From Siphlonurus alternatus (taxonomy: Eukaryota; Arthropoda; Insecta; Ephemeroptera; Siphlonuridae): DNA of 64,000 bases. A model generated the notes under the pieces. That model was not told the origin of the DNA. It searched no databases and was given only the letters and a program-made list of their open reading frames with translations. A program made the position numbers and the translations under genes. The stretch spans positions 4,885,931 to 4,949,930 of the forward strand of contig OX463784.1 of NCBI GenBank assembly GCA_949825025.1, read 5' to 3'. Shown piece after piece: positions 39,941-51,084 of this stretch (position 1 is the first letter of the stretch; every line of letters starts with the position of its first letter).

Positions 39941-40800
39941 TTAAAAATTTAAGTTATTGCTTGATGTGACAATTTCTATTTGATCTTTATTATCAACTCT
40001 TAATTTATTTTCATTTATTTCTTCAAATCTTTTCTTCACCCTTTTTATGAAATTATCTGTATGTTTTAAATCCAATTTCAGTTGACGTTTAAGTTTTAAA
40101 CATATATAATTTTTTTTTGAATTTTCATGTTTCATAATTGATAATTCAGTTTTTAATTCAGTCAAGCTCTGTTGCAAATCTTCGATGTGTTTCTCCTGTT
40201 CGATTCTCTCTTGACGCTGGTGGTGTAATTCTTTGTTAGCAACACAAAGTTTTTCGTTGCTAATATCAAGCTCTCGTGCTTTCTCATCCAGTTCTTGGTG
40301 GCTGCTTCAGGCCTCGTGCTCCGACCTCACGGCAGACTTTGTGGCCTGAGACTGGCAATGCTCCTCCATTTTTCAGATTTTTTGGAGCAGATTCTCCTTC
40401 TGCACCAGCTGATGCTGCAATTCACGCTGGACTCTTTCCTGGTTCTCGAGCTGCTCTCGATGATCTTCCCGATGATACTCCTCCATTTCTCTTATTCTTT
40501 GGGACAGTCTCGCTTGCTTCTCTTCCAGCTGATAATGCAGATTTGGGTGAAAAGTATCTTCTATTTTAGAAAGTTCATTTACGATGAGATCTTGCACGTC
40601 TTCAGTTTTTCCTTGCATTGTTTCACCATCTTTGGTCAATTTTGCCTTGTTTTCAGTGAAATTCGGAGAGGATAAGTTACATTCCAAAATTCATGGCTCT
40701 TTTTTTTTTCGCTGCAGTCGGGGGTGAAGGGGACCTCAAGTACCTCGAAGGATTTGGCAGGTTCAGGCTCTCCAATGCTAATGATCTCGTGGATTGTTAC
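39941..40800 (-). pseudogene. Coiled-coil protein remnant
   Basis: On the minus strand, one frame from about 40,684 to the TAA at 39,941-39,943 encodes about 240 residues of heptad-rich sequence (QRIREMEEYHRED, HQRQERIEQEKHIEDLQQSL, IKRVKKRFEEINEN), interrupted only by two TGA codons (about 40,374 and 40,313). Further upstream, coding-like text continues in another frame (EPEPAKSFEVLEVPFTPDC), separated by a poly-A run. No introns are evident within it, so it could be a retrocopy, but no poly-A tail is seen. The parent family is not recognised. Confidence 0.55.
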
Positions 40801-41004
40801 CACCCGTCAGACGAGATCTTCAGGTTGTCACATCTGCTGCATCTAAGATTTCTATTTCTCATTGTTTGTTTTTCCAAACCCTTCTTATTAGGGCCTTTGT
40901 TGAGTTGCTTTTTTCTTAAGTTATTAAATCTTCTCCAAAATTTTATAAGCTTGAAGTAACACTCTCTCAAAACTTTTTTCATTTCCATTTTTGATTTTTT
41001 TTGA

Positions 41005-41140
41005 AAGGTAAAAAGGTGACCGGCTGGTAAAGGTAAGTCAATTTCTTTTTCCTTATTTATTTGAATTTCTATTTATAGAAAGGTAAAAAGTGGACCGGCT
41101 GGTAAAGGCAAGTCAATTTATACTTTTTCCTTTTTAAAAT
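41005..41140. repeat. Tandem duplication of about 73 bp
   Basis: gaaaggtaaaaaggtgaccg ... ggtaaaggtaagtcaattt recurs as gaaaggtaaaaagtggaccg ... ggtaaaggcaagtcaattt immediately downstream. Function unknown. Confidence 0.8.
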
Positions 41141-41239
41141 TAAATGTGAAAAATATTTTAATCACATGCAATTATTTTTTTAATTGCTGTAATGATGTTA
41201 ATTGACTCAAGTAGATTAGGACAATTAAAAGCTGAGATC

Positions 41240-41455
41240 AGGGCTATTACTCTATTGAACCGGGTAAAGTCACTCACGACCGTTAACAAAAAAAATTGGA
41301 TTGTTGAATTTTGTAAACAACAAGAAAATAACCCCTTTTTAACCAATAGGAAGGCGTTTCAGCAAAACGGGTTATTTTTAAGCCAATCAGAATTCAGAAT
41401 TGGGCCTCCATAAGCCGGAAGGGAGTGACTATACCCGGTTCAATAGAGTAATAGC
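41240..41455. repeat. Foldback MITE
   Basis: Arms cagggctattactctattga and its inverse (tcaatagagtaatagccctg), continuing accgggtaaagtcactc / gagtgactatacccggt. Confidence 0.85.
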
Positions 41456-42114
41456 CCTGGCTGAGATGAACCATAGGCGCAACAATTAAAGTTTGTTTGA
41501 TTTAATTTTCAAAGTTAAAACCTAAATGCGCAACAAAGAATGTTTGATGATTTTTCAAAATTTAAAATCATTAAACAATCAATTAATTGTAAGCGCACGC
41601 ATTATAATTATAGTATTATATAAAAGCAAGGAAAAAAATGTCACTATATATTTTTATATATGGGATCAATTTAAATAATTTTATAAAAGAAAATTTAATT
41701 AAAATATTAACGTACGTGCCATATATATATATATATATATATCGCACAAATATATAAATATGGAAACGCGCGCGGATTCATGCAGCGGCATTAAATCTCG
41801 CGGTAAGTGGTGATAATTTTGTTTAATATATGCAGACGCGTCTCCCGAGAATGAAGTTAATAAAATGAATGCCATATTTCAATAGCTAGGGACCTATATA
41901 TATAGGGTTAGTAAAATAGTATTGTTTAAATTAATTCACGTTTCTTTTTGCGGAGAGTCGGTGAACATTAAATTTTACTGCTGATTAAAATTTCCCGTGC
42001 AATATCTTTGATGTCTGTAAAGCAGGCAACTTTTTGTACATTGAGGTTACAAAAGTTGCATAACTGTAGGCGTTTTTTTTTTTTTTTTTTTCTTATTAAT
42101 ATTCCAACAAACTT

Positions 42115-42447
42115 AATGGACAACATACATGAAAAAATTTTATTGCATAAATGAATAGAGGGTACCAAATTATGCTACTCTGAATTCTTTCAGATTTTTT
42201 TGAGACCCAAAACTATTTTTAAATAATTACTGAAAGTGCGGCCACGCCCCCTGGAGGTGTCAATAGGCGTCCAGTCTCTATCCTTTTTATTAAGGATTCA
42301 GGGGTGCCAACTGAAATCACAGGACTTTCAATAATTATTTAAAAATAGTTCCGGGTCTCAAAAAAATCTGAAAAAATTCAGAGTAGCATAATTTGGTACC
42401 CTCCATTCATTTCTGCAATAATTTTTTTTTCATGTATGTTATCCATT
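42115..42447. repeat. Foldback MITE, family 1, 5' of a leucine-rich exon
   Basis: Ends aatggacaacatacatg and inverse; body as in 17,421-17,752. Ends 65 bases upstream of the exon at 42,513. Confidence 0.9.
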
Positions 42448-42512
42448 GACCTTAGAGTGGTGACACTGGAGAAGGCAAATTTGTGGAGTCACAACAATGA
42501 CTTTTGTTACAG

Positions 42513-42679
42513 AAGTCCCTGCTACATCTTGAGTTGATAAGATTGCCATGCGTACACAGGGAACTTCATCAGTCTCTGGTGCACCTGAGGAAGCCGCAAG
42601 TGCTCATTCTGATGCCAAAGGACTTCAATGTTAATGACCACAAACTGAAGGTCATTGGATCAAACCTTCACCAACTAAG
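42513..42679 (+). CDS. Leucine-rich protein A, penultimate exon
   Basis: 167 nt, phase 0 to 2. KSLLHLELIRLPC ... HLRKPQVLILM ... KLKVIGSNLHQL matches exon 3 of the paralogue (RSLMNLHIQTMRI ... HLRKLQVLVIL ... TMKVIGTNLPLL). Family 1 MITEs lie 65 bases before and 16 bases after it. Confidence 0.82.
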
Positions 42680-45088
42680 GTAATTTTTCTGCACAATGGA
42701 CAACCAACATGAAATTTTTTATTGCAGAAATGAATAGAAGTTACCAAATTATGCTACTCTGAATTTTTTCAGATTTTTTTAAGACCCGGAACTAATTTTT
42801 AAATAATTATCGAAAGTTCTGTAAGTTAAGTTGGCACCCCTGAATCCTTAATAAAAAGGATAGGACCGAGACGCCTATTGACACCTTCAGGGGGTGAGGC
42901 CGCACTTTCAATAATTATTTAAAAATAGTTCTGGGTTTCAAAAAAAATCTGAAAAAATTCAGAGTAGCATAATTTGGTACCCTCTATTCATTTCTGCAAT
43001 AAAAAAATTTCAAGCAGGTTGTCCATTACAACTTTCAAGGAGGTAGCTGATTTTCAGCTGATTTTTCCTGTCCACCCACCTCACATTTTAAAAGCAAAGC
43101 TCTTTGGTGTAGTGGTTAAAGCACCTGACTCTTGTCCGAGAGGTCCCCGGTTCAAATCCCGAACACGGCAGACTTTTCGCGACTTGAGATGGGTGTGACT
43201 GACTACTAAATGAAGGAGTTGGTAGGAGAAAGGCAGCTTATGACTGTCTACACTCCGCTGGGGTGATTAAGACCACGGAATGTTGTGCTAACAACATATG
43301 TGCCCCACTTAGAAACTGTACTTAACTGTCTGGCGTGCAGACTGGGTATTAGGAGCCCCAGAGAGCACTGTGAACATAGTTGAAAAACAAGTTCCGCCAT
43401 TGGTAACCAAACAACCACATTTAAAAAAAAAAAAAAATGAGTGCCAATTTGAATAATAATAAAAAATTATTAAAATTGGCACTCATTTTTTTTTTTTTTT
43501 TTTTTTTTTTAATGTTGTTGTTTGGTTACCAATGGCGGAACTTGTTTTTCAACTATGTTCACAGTGCTCTCTTGGGCTCCTAATACCCAGAGTGTCAATT
43601 TTATATATAATAAATTGAAATACTTACTCAAAAGTAATAATGGACAACATTCATGAAAAAAATTTATTGCAGAAATGAATAGAGGGTACCAAATTATGCT
43701 ACTCTGAATTTTTTCAGATTTTTTTGAGACCCGGAACTATTTTTAAATAATGGACAACATACATGAAAAAATTTTATTGTAGAAATGAATAGAGGGTACC
43801 AAATTATGCTACTCTGAATTTTTTCAGTTTTTTTTTAGACCCAGAATTATTTTTAAATAATTATTGAAAGTGCGGCCACGCCCCCTGGAGGCGTCAATAG
43901 GCGTCCAGTTTCTATCCTCTTTATTAAGAATTCAGGGGTGCCAACTAAAATCAGAGGATTTTCAATAATTACTTAAAAATAGTTCTGGGTCTCAAAAAAA
44001 TCTGAAAAAAATCAGAGTAGCATAATTTGGTACCCTCTATTAATTTCTGCAATAAAATTTTTTCATGTATGTTGTCCATTATTGAAAGTACTGTGATTTC
44101 AGTTGGCACCCCTGAATTCTTAGTAAAAAGGATAGAGACTGGACGCCTATTGACGCCTCCAGGTGGCGTGGCCGCACTTTCAATAATTATTTAAAAATAG
44201 TTCTGGGTCTCAAAAAAATCTGAAAAAATTCAGAGTAGCATAATTTGGTACCCTCTATTCATTTCTGCAATAAAATTTTTTCATACAGTATGTTGTCCAT
44301 TTTAAGTCTGGTACTAACAGTTTAACTAAAATATTTGAGTCATAATCCTGATGTTTTAAATACTGTAAAACAAACGTTTTAGTGTGAAAAATGAATTTTT
44401 GAGGGGTGAAAGTTTTTTATTCAAAATCAATGGGGGGCATTCACAAAGCACTTTAACCCCCACTTTAGCCTCGATTTTTATCCCTGGTGCTAAACCAGGG
44501 GCTAACCATGTTAAACTCCTAGTTCTGCACCATGCTTAGCACCAGGGATAAAAATTGAGGCTAAAGTGGGGGTTAAAGTGCTTTGTGAATGCCCTCCAAT
44601 ATTTCCCATTTAAAGTTATAGAAAATATTTTCATATACATGTAAATACCTACAATAGTTCATAAAAGATACATTTTTTTTTTTTTTTTTTTTTTTTATTG
44701 TAATGTCTGGAGGCGTGTACTTAAGGTGTGCGTACTTGCTCTAAGTTCTCGCAGGTGCACGATACCCACTGTGGTACTGAACAATTAACTCTCCAACTGT
44801 CGTAATCTCAAAAGAACTCACATTCATTACTTAAGCAACTTGACTCTCATTAGCCTTACTAATTAAGGTAGACTGGGGTGATGAAAGAAAAAACTCACGT
44901 CTCTTATTCTTAGCGACTAGCGCATCACTGATTTATTGAAATTCCTTTACTTTACATATACATGGAAAATCTGAACATGGTGCCATCTATCATATTTTAA
45001 TGGAATCTTGATCTAATGGATCTACGATTCTAAGATTATTATCAAATATAATATCATACTATTTTACTTCAGTTACATACATAGCAAT

Positions 45089-45126
<38 letters not shown>

Positions 45127-45653
45127 TTTTTAATCAAACCCTATTGGGTACTTCTATTTACTAATTAAACACTACTTTGAAACCCCGAACCTTCCGAAAC
45201 CCTAACTTGAGCGTTTCGCGGGCTCTTCTGGAACGAGGGCGGCCACGGCCTTGCAAATCCATCCCGGCATTTGCCTGCGGCTGAGGGAAACGTGGAAACC
45301 TCAGCCAGGATGGACGCTACAGCTTTTGTCAATGAACCGGAAGTGCAATGGTCCAAAGCCAGGGGAACCACATAGTGGAAAAGCGCAACGTTTTACCCCT
45401 GGGTGGGAACCGTGGTTTTTGTTGAAAATGGTCACCCATCCAACTACTAACCACGCGCGGCGTTGCTTGACTTCGGTGATCTGACGAGACCCGGTCAAGC
45501 GCACTGCGCCACACCTCCAATTATTAAATGTGTTATAGTAAAAAAAAAAAAAAAATCTTGATCTAATGGATCTAAGATTCTAAGATTATTATCAAATATA
45601 ATATTATACTATTTTACTTCAGTTACATACATAGCAATTATTAAATGTGTTAT

Positions 45654-45685
<32 letters not shown>

Positions 45686-47937
45686 AGTTATCATAAGAAA
45701 ATTCTCAAAAAGAAACTTGAATAGATTTTTTTTATGTATTGACTTCGGATCAAGCAGTCGTAGTTAGAGGCTTCGAGACAGCTGATTTTGTGGTGTTCCC
45801 ACCGTCCTATCTAAACCTATGTAAAAAAAAAAAAACGTGAATTTGCTTGTTTGGCAACAAAGATTTTTTTTTTTTTTTTTTTTTTTTTTAGGAAAAGAGG
45901 CTCTTGATTCAATATAAGTAGATCTTTAAAAGGGGGGGAGGGGGTAGAAAATGTTTTCCAATATACCTTTAATATTTAGAGAGAATATATTCCAATTTTC
46001 TAACATGGAGGCGTACGGAGAACATTTTCCCGCTGGGGAACTCTTGAAGCCACTATTGCCCATAAAACAGAGGAAAACACTTGATAGCTGAATTTTAATA
46101 AACTTTTTCAATAGCTTTTGTTATTTACAGCTTTTGTTATTTTTACAATAAAAAAAAGCGTGTATGCTTTGTATTTGGAGTCAGCCTCTTGGAAAAGTTG
46201 GACAAAACATTTCACTAAAATCTGGTAGTATCAGAAAATAAAAGATTATCCGTCAGTTGCATAATAAATGAAGAGGGTGTGTTCATAAAAAAAAATCCCC
46301 TTTACTCTCCCTACCCTCTTGCTCCTGATACAGTCAAATGGAATATCGACCTCAAATTTTTTTTATTGCAGAAATGAATAGAGAATGCAAAGTTATGCCA
46401 CTCTGATTTTTTCCACATTTTTTAGAGTCTGGGAAATATTTTTAAAAAATTATTGAAAGTACAGAGAAATTGATGCCTCTGGACGCCTCTCTTAAATAAA
46501 AGGATAGGACCTAAAAGGGGCGTTGGTTCAAACCAACCTCTGCAAAACTTTTTATCAATACTTCCCGGAGTCTAAAAAATCAGAGTGGCATAACTTTACA
46601 CCCTCTACATTTTTGTCATAAAATTTTTTGTGGTTGTGATACTCTTATTATATACTTTTGAGTTACAGTAAAAGCTTGTTATTACGCTTCACGGTCCCAT
46701 TAAAAATAATTTGTATTGCATGGATAGGAAAAACTTGATATAAGATAATACTTGATATAAGGTAAACCTAATTTCCTGAGTCCCTTGACTTTACGTATTA
46801 ACAAGTTTTTATCGTATTTGCATGAGGTTTTCTGCATTTTTTTTTACTATGCTGTGAAAAATTTACTGTATCTGACGTAGTGTGTACTATTTTCCCCACA
46901 GAGAGCTATCGGTTGGAGAGAACTTGGTGACCGACCAAGGAGTCAAGTACCTGTGCATGGAGGAGGGGGGCCACGGAAAATGTAAGAACCTGACGAGTCT
47001 TGAGTTCCCCTATCCAAGTTCAAACATTAGCGTTGAAGGCCTTCTTTGTGTGCTAGAAAACCTACCAAACCTCGTCAAATTCTCTGACCCTCGTCTGATG
47101 TACGAAGCTGTTCTTCTATTTCATCAAAAATACAGCTCAAGTAGAACGTTGAAAGTTGCAGAAAGGTTAAGTATTGGGAATGATTTGACTAATACAAAAA
47201 TAAGTACATGTAATGAAGACCTTGCTAAGTACATCAAAACTTCACCGAACTTGGACCATTTCATAGTCACTGATTCTCCAGAAATTGATGTGAGAGTGTT
47301 GCTGCAAGCTGACAAAATAAATGCTGCCTGCTTTTTGTCTCAAGAAATTGACAACAATTTCATCTCTGACTTTGGAAAAAAGTTAGGAACAACTCTGACA
47401 TTTTTGACAGTGACGGGAAACTTCAAATTAGACATCAGCGTAATCGGTCACTTCTGTCCAAATTTGAGAAATTTCAATTGGAAATGTTGCCCAATCACCA
47501 AGTATAAATATGACATAAGAAATCAATTCAAAAGTATTAAACAATTCCAATTAAGTGATGGTTATGGCCAATTTCCTAGCGATATTTTAAAATTATTATT
47601 TAATTCTGAAAAATTGGAGTTGGTAACTTTGGGCTTAATCGCAAATTTCACTGAACAGTTTATGGACAAGTTGTTTGAGGATGTAATTGCAAATAGAAAA
47701 CTACTATCATCTCTAGCAAATTTCTGTGTTTTTAGTAACTTCATTGATTTGGAGCACATGAAAAACTTGGTGCGGCTCTGTCCGAAACTTGATAGTGTTT
47801 TTGCTAGTGGAGTTCTCATGGACTCGGAGGCTAACATTCAACTGCGGGTTTTCATGAAGGTTTGGAATGAAACTCCCAAAGAGAGAAGGATAGGACCAAC
47901 AAAGGATCCGCTCTACAGGAAAGTTCCCCGTTGAAAG
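42513..47937 (+). CDS. Leucine-rich (RNI-like) protein A, 3' part only
   Basis: Two exons: 42513-42679 and 46902-47937 (TGA at 47,935-47,937; coding to 47,934). Junctions (gttacag, aag/gtaatt, ccccacag) and phase 2 agree. About 399 residues of leucine-rich sequence: SLLHLELIRLPCV, LRKPQVLILMP, VIGSNLHQLRELSVGENLVT, QGVKYLCMEE, SVIGHFCPNLRNFNW. It is clearly a paralogue of the gene at 55,212-59,375, with the same exon boundary and phases. The first two coding exons expected from the paralogue (about 126 residues) were not found upstream. They may be diverged beyond recognition or lost, leaving a truncated gene. Leucine-rich proteins of this kind usually act as protein-binding scaffolds, for example in ubiquitin ligases; no specific role is claimed. 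Confidence 0.8.
42695..43027. repeat. Foldback MITE, family 1
   Basis: Starts 16 bases after the donor of the leucine-rich exon. Ends aatggacaaccaacatg and inverse gcaggttgtccatt. Confidence 0.9.
43088..43605. repeat. tRNA-derived SINE plus inverted partial copy
   Basis: The head (tttggtgtagtggttaaagc ... ccggttcaaatcccg) is tRNA-like with A and B boxes but its acceptor ends do not pair, so it is not a working tRNA. The body ends in poly-A at about 43,421. An inverted 3' part (poly-T at 43,483, then accaatggcggaacttgttt) follows after about 50 bases. Confidence 0.75.
43639..44302. repeat. Cluster of family 1 MITEs, one inside another
   Basis: Starts of the family end (aatggacaac) at 43,639 and 43,748 and inverse ends (gttgtccatt) at 44,080 and 44,302. 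The first unit is cut within its left arm by the start of the second, and a third half unit follows without spacing. Confidence 0.85.
44428..44600. repeat. Foldback MITE with CATTCACAAAGC ends
   Basis: ggcattcacaaagcacttta and inverse at the other end. Inner taaccccc / gggggtta and tttagcctcgatttttatcc / inverse. Nearly perfect. Confidence 0.92.
45003..45683. repeat. Tandem duplication, one copy holding a SINE
   Basis: About 120 bp (tcttgatctaatggatcta ... caattattaaatgtgttata ... poly-A) occurs twice: 45,003-45,556, interrupted by the SINE, and 45,557-45,683, intact. Confidence 0.85.
45091..45524 (-). mobile_element. SINE with A-box head, 5S-like segment and poly-A tail
   Basis: Read on the minus strand: gtgtggcgcagtgcgcttga (A-box-like), then tcagatcaccgaagtcaagc and gttggatgggtgaccat, close to the 3' part of 5S rRNA (which holds its internal promoter), then the dispersed body (cacttccggttcattgac; tgaggtttccacgtttccct), then a tail of about 34 A. 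It lies inside a duplicated sequence whose other copy lacks it, with caatta at both edges. Copies: 21,950-22,313; 24,140-24,700; 15,180-15,400. Confidence 0.8.
45768..46060. repeat. Decayed element of the AGAGGCTTCAAG family
   Basis: agaggcttcgagacagctga, tgttcccaccgtcctat and ggaactcttgaagccactat match parts of 28,850-29,253. Confidence 0.65.
46342..46645. repeat. Foldback MITE, family 2
   Basis: Left end gaatatcgacctcaa, body gaatagagaatgcaaagtta, right half inverse but decayed (gtggttgtgatactc). Confidence 0.75.
46672..46822. repeat. MITE just upstream of the last exon of gene A
   Basis: agtaaaagcttgttattacg is mirrored by acgtattaacaagttttta. A second copy is at about 49,640-49,842 (acggtaaaaacttgttatta ... 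ataacatgtttttactgta). Ends about 80 bases before the acceptor. Confidence 0.75.
46902..47937 (+). CDS. Leucine-rich protein A, last exon
   Basis: 343 codons after the acceptor tttccccacag, ending KVPR then TGA. Conserved with the paralogue in QG(V/I)KYLC, HGKCKNL, EAVxLxHQKY, DxSVIGHxCPNL. The ATG at 46,882 lies in the intron and is not the start. Confidence 0.88.
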
Positions 47938-47959
47938 TAATGTCACGTGTTAAGAGATA

Positions 47960-48630
47960 TTAGAATGTGAAAAGTTTAGTGGCTTAATCAAAAGAAGGTG
48001 TAAAAATATGGTACTGTGATTTTTTTTAGATTTTTCTGAGACCGGGAACTATTTTTAAAAAATTATTAAAAGTTCTTTACTTGACGTCACGAGACGCCGC
48101 TCCTTAAAAAAGGATAGGACTTGCCGCCGCGTGACGTCACAGAAAGAACTTTCAATAATTTTTTTAAAAATAGTTCCAGGGCTCTAAAAAATCTGAAAAA
48201 AATCAGGGTAGCATAACTTTTCACCCTCTATCCATTTCTGCAATTAAAAAAAAAAAAAAAAAATGAGGTCGATACTCCATTGAATACCTACTCCAAAACT
48301 TTTATTGCAGAAATTAATGGAGGGTGCAAAGTTATGCCACTATAGTGGCATAACTTTGCACCCTCCATTAATATATGATTTGTTTTAGAGACCGGGAAGT
48401 ATTGCTAAATTTTCTTGCCGAGGTCAGGTTTGAACCCATATATGCCCCTTTTATAGTTCCTATATTTTTATTAAAAGAGGCTTCAGGAGGTGTCACTTTC
48501 TCTGTACTTTCAATACATAGTTTTTTAAAAATAGTTCCTGGACTCTAAAAAATCTGAAACAAATCAGAGTAGCATATATATTTGCACCCTTTATCCATTT
48601 CTGCAATAAAAATTTTGAAGTCGATATTCT
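47960..48630. repeat. Two family 2 MITEs directly after gene A
   Basis: The first (47,960-48,285) starts about 25 bases after the stop codon and carries two gacgtcac boxes. The second (48,286-48,630) follows without spacing and has its own mirrored gagggtgcaaagttatgcca centre. Confidence 0.8.
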
Positions 48631-50177
48631 ATTTATTTGTATTTTACATCAAATCCATTTTTTAACATCTATTGTATAGCAATTGTACAAAGATTAAAAA
48701 TTTTGGTAGAGGCTTGTGTTAAAAATAGCAACATTGCATGATAATTAATTAGGGGAACAAAGGGTATTAATTTATTATTATTTTATAACACCATAAATTT
48801 CCATCACTTATTATTTACCAAGTATGCAACCTAAAATATTTTTGTAACTAAAAATGTATAAAGAAATTAACAGGATCAATTTTTTTTAGTTATTAATATT
48901 TTTTACATGCTGATTTGACTAAATTTTTGCTATAGTCAATCATATAATATTTTTTCAATTAATAAGTAACTCCAAAACTGCTTTCTATTTTTTTTTTAAC
49001 ATATAAGGTGGTGTACCAATAGTCCTATTCTCATCTACTACCCTTCCCTACAATGGCGGCAAATTTAGGGCGCATCATATGCGCCCTTCTTATATAGCGG
49101 CCATCTTGGAGGGGAGGGGAAAGCTCATTTAGGGACCCTAAGTAGACGAGAAATAGTATTGGGACGCCACCTAAGGTTATGAAATTATGAAATTAAACTA
49201 ATCATGTGGGACTGATTCAATCTGCTAAGTGTGGTGCCAATTAACACATAAATATCTGTGCATAATGGAGTAACTTTTTTTATAAAGGGTTTGTTCTATT
49301 GGTAAAAAAAAATAAAATGTATATTTTTATGCAGTTAATAATATGATATAATATGTATTATGTTTAAAGTAAAGATGGCCTTAAATATATAATTTACAAC
49401 TGCTATGATTTTTTTGATCTGACAGGCCTTGTTGTTATTTTCTATTTTTTAATTGCTTCTATCTGATTTTCCAAAATATAGTGCAATTAATTTGCATATT
49501 CCATAGAATTTGCATGCATTCCTTTTTAATCAATATGTAGCTTTTGATATAGTAAAAAATAAAAAAAAAAAAACATTCCCACTGTATTGTATTTTGTTTC
49601 TGTCATTCTTTTGTACTAAAAATTTAACAATATATAAATACGGTAAAAACTTGTTATTACGTAACTTTTGTTACAAGGTAAAAACTCGATATTGAGATGA
49701 GTAACGGAGTAAAGGTCCAGTAAAAAATAATTTAGTATTGTATAGGTATAGGAAAAACTTGATATAAGGTATACTTGAAATAAGGTAAACCTAATTTCCT
49801 GGGTCCCTTGACTTGACGTAATAACATGTTTTTACTGTAATATTGTATTGAATTTTGATCAAAGTCGTTTTTGTTTATTATACTTTTTCAATGTCTACTT
49901 ATAATTTATATTAATAATATATATAAATATATGTAGTTTCAAATTTTTTTCAATGAAAAGATATCCTGTTTTTTTCTTTTAAATTAAATGCACTTCCTCT
50001 AAATATAATACTGTTATTAACTGTTATATATTATATATTTTACTTATTCAGGTATATTATAGCGATCCAGAAATATAATACAGTAAAGTACGTATATAAT
50101 TTTATTTTGCATTATAATATGTTAATGATCGAGTTACAGCTACCAGAGTTTTTCATACGTATGTTAATTATATATAT
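48631..50177. other. AT-rich intergenic region with two MITEs
   Basis: No gene is seen. A foldback element at about 49,007-49,182 has ends aggtggtgtaccaatag and ctattgggacgccacct analogues, with mirrored atggcggc / gcggccat. Another lies at 49,640-49,842. Confidence 0.5.
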
Positions 50178-50890
50178 CCCAGCAAACCATGCCTTGCTGG
50201 CCTACAGCTGGCCAGCTGCTGGTCTGCTGCTGGTACTGCTGGCAGATGGCTTGCCAGCAGAGGCCAGCAGTCGGCCATTTGACGGAGTGACAGCATGCGG
50301 CTTGCCTTCAGAGGCCCATATGCTGGCCAGCACTGGTATGCCATCCATAAATTTTGATTTTGAAATTTTTTCGGGACAAATAATTTTTATTTTTGAAACA
50401 TGTATTTCTAACATCCCTCAACTTAAATTCGTAAGAAAATATTAAAAATTTTAAAAAAATTATAATTTTATGCTACTTTTCTTACAGTTTGTGTTGAAAT
50501 CTTCATATCCGTATATGTTCAAATATTTTGAATAATAAGTAATCACTAACATCAAATGTTTATTAACAATCACCCAAGTGTAGGGGATAGGACACCTGCC
50601 TACGGTGCCAATGGTCCTGAGTTCGATTCCTGGTGGTGACAATTTTTTTATTCAATTTGATAATTTTTTCTTATTTTGCTTATATTAATTAAGCATAAAA
50701 ATAATTTTCAGGTGATACTGAATGATTTTAATTTAATTGCAAATTAAATTAAATTTTGTGATGGCATGCCAGCGCTGGGCCCAGCATCTGGCCGGTATAC
50801 AAGAAAAGCGCAGAACCAGCATGGCTTGCCAGCGCATGCCAGCAGTGGCAAGCCGGTCTGTGGCCAGCTGTAGGCCAGCAGGTTTTGGTT
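50178..50890. mobile_element. CCCAGCAAACC element, copy without insertion
   Basis: Same left end, tRNA-like B box (gagttcgattcctggtgg) and right region as 34,502-37,181, but agcactggtatgcc is uninterrupted. The last bases of the right end (tgctggg) are missing. Confidence 0.88.
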
Positions 50891-51084
50891 CTATAGATGC
50901 TGCAATTAAAGGCTATATTTTATAGTAAATAAATGTTAAAAATATTGGCTTTGCAAGGTTTCATGCTGATTAAAGTATATGTTTTAATATTTCAAATTAA
51001 ATTTAAGTGGAGTGATCATTTTCGAGTGTGCAGAACTTTTTAAAATTAAAAACATTTTTTGAGACCTCCCTCTACATCATACAA

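Noticed and set aside
40276..40959. Plus-strand frames of 88-126 codons
   Set aside because: They are antisense shadows of the coiled-coil remnant on the minus strand, where heptad patterns are clear.
43088..43165. Possible functional tRNA gene
   Set aside because: A- and B-box-like segments are present, but the acceptor ends (gctcttt and cacggca) do not pair and the sequence continues into a SINE body with poly-A.
45165..45520. Several overlapping open frames on both strands
   Set aside because: All lie within the SINE; its GC-rich body is open by composition.
45420..45520. 5S rRNA gene
   Set aside because: Only the 3' half resembles 5S rRNA, with many changes, and it is fused to SINE sequence.
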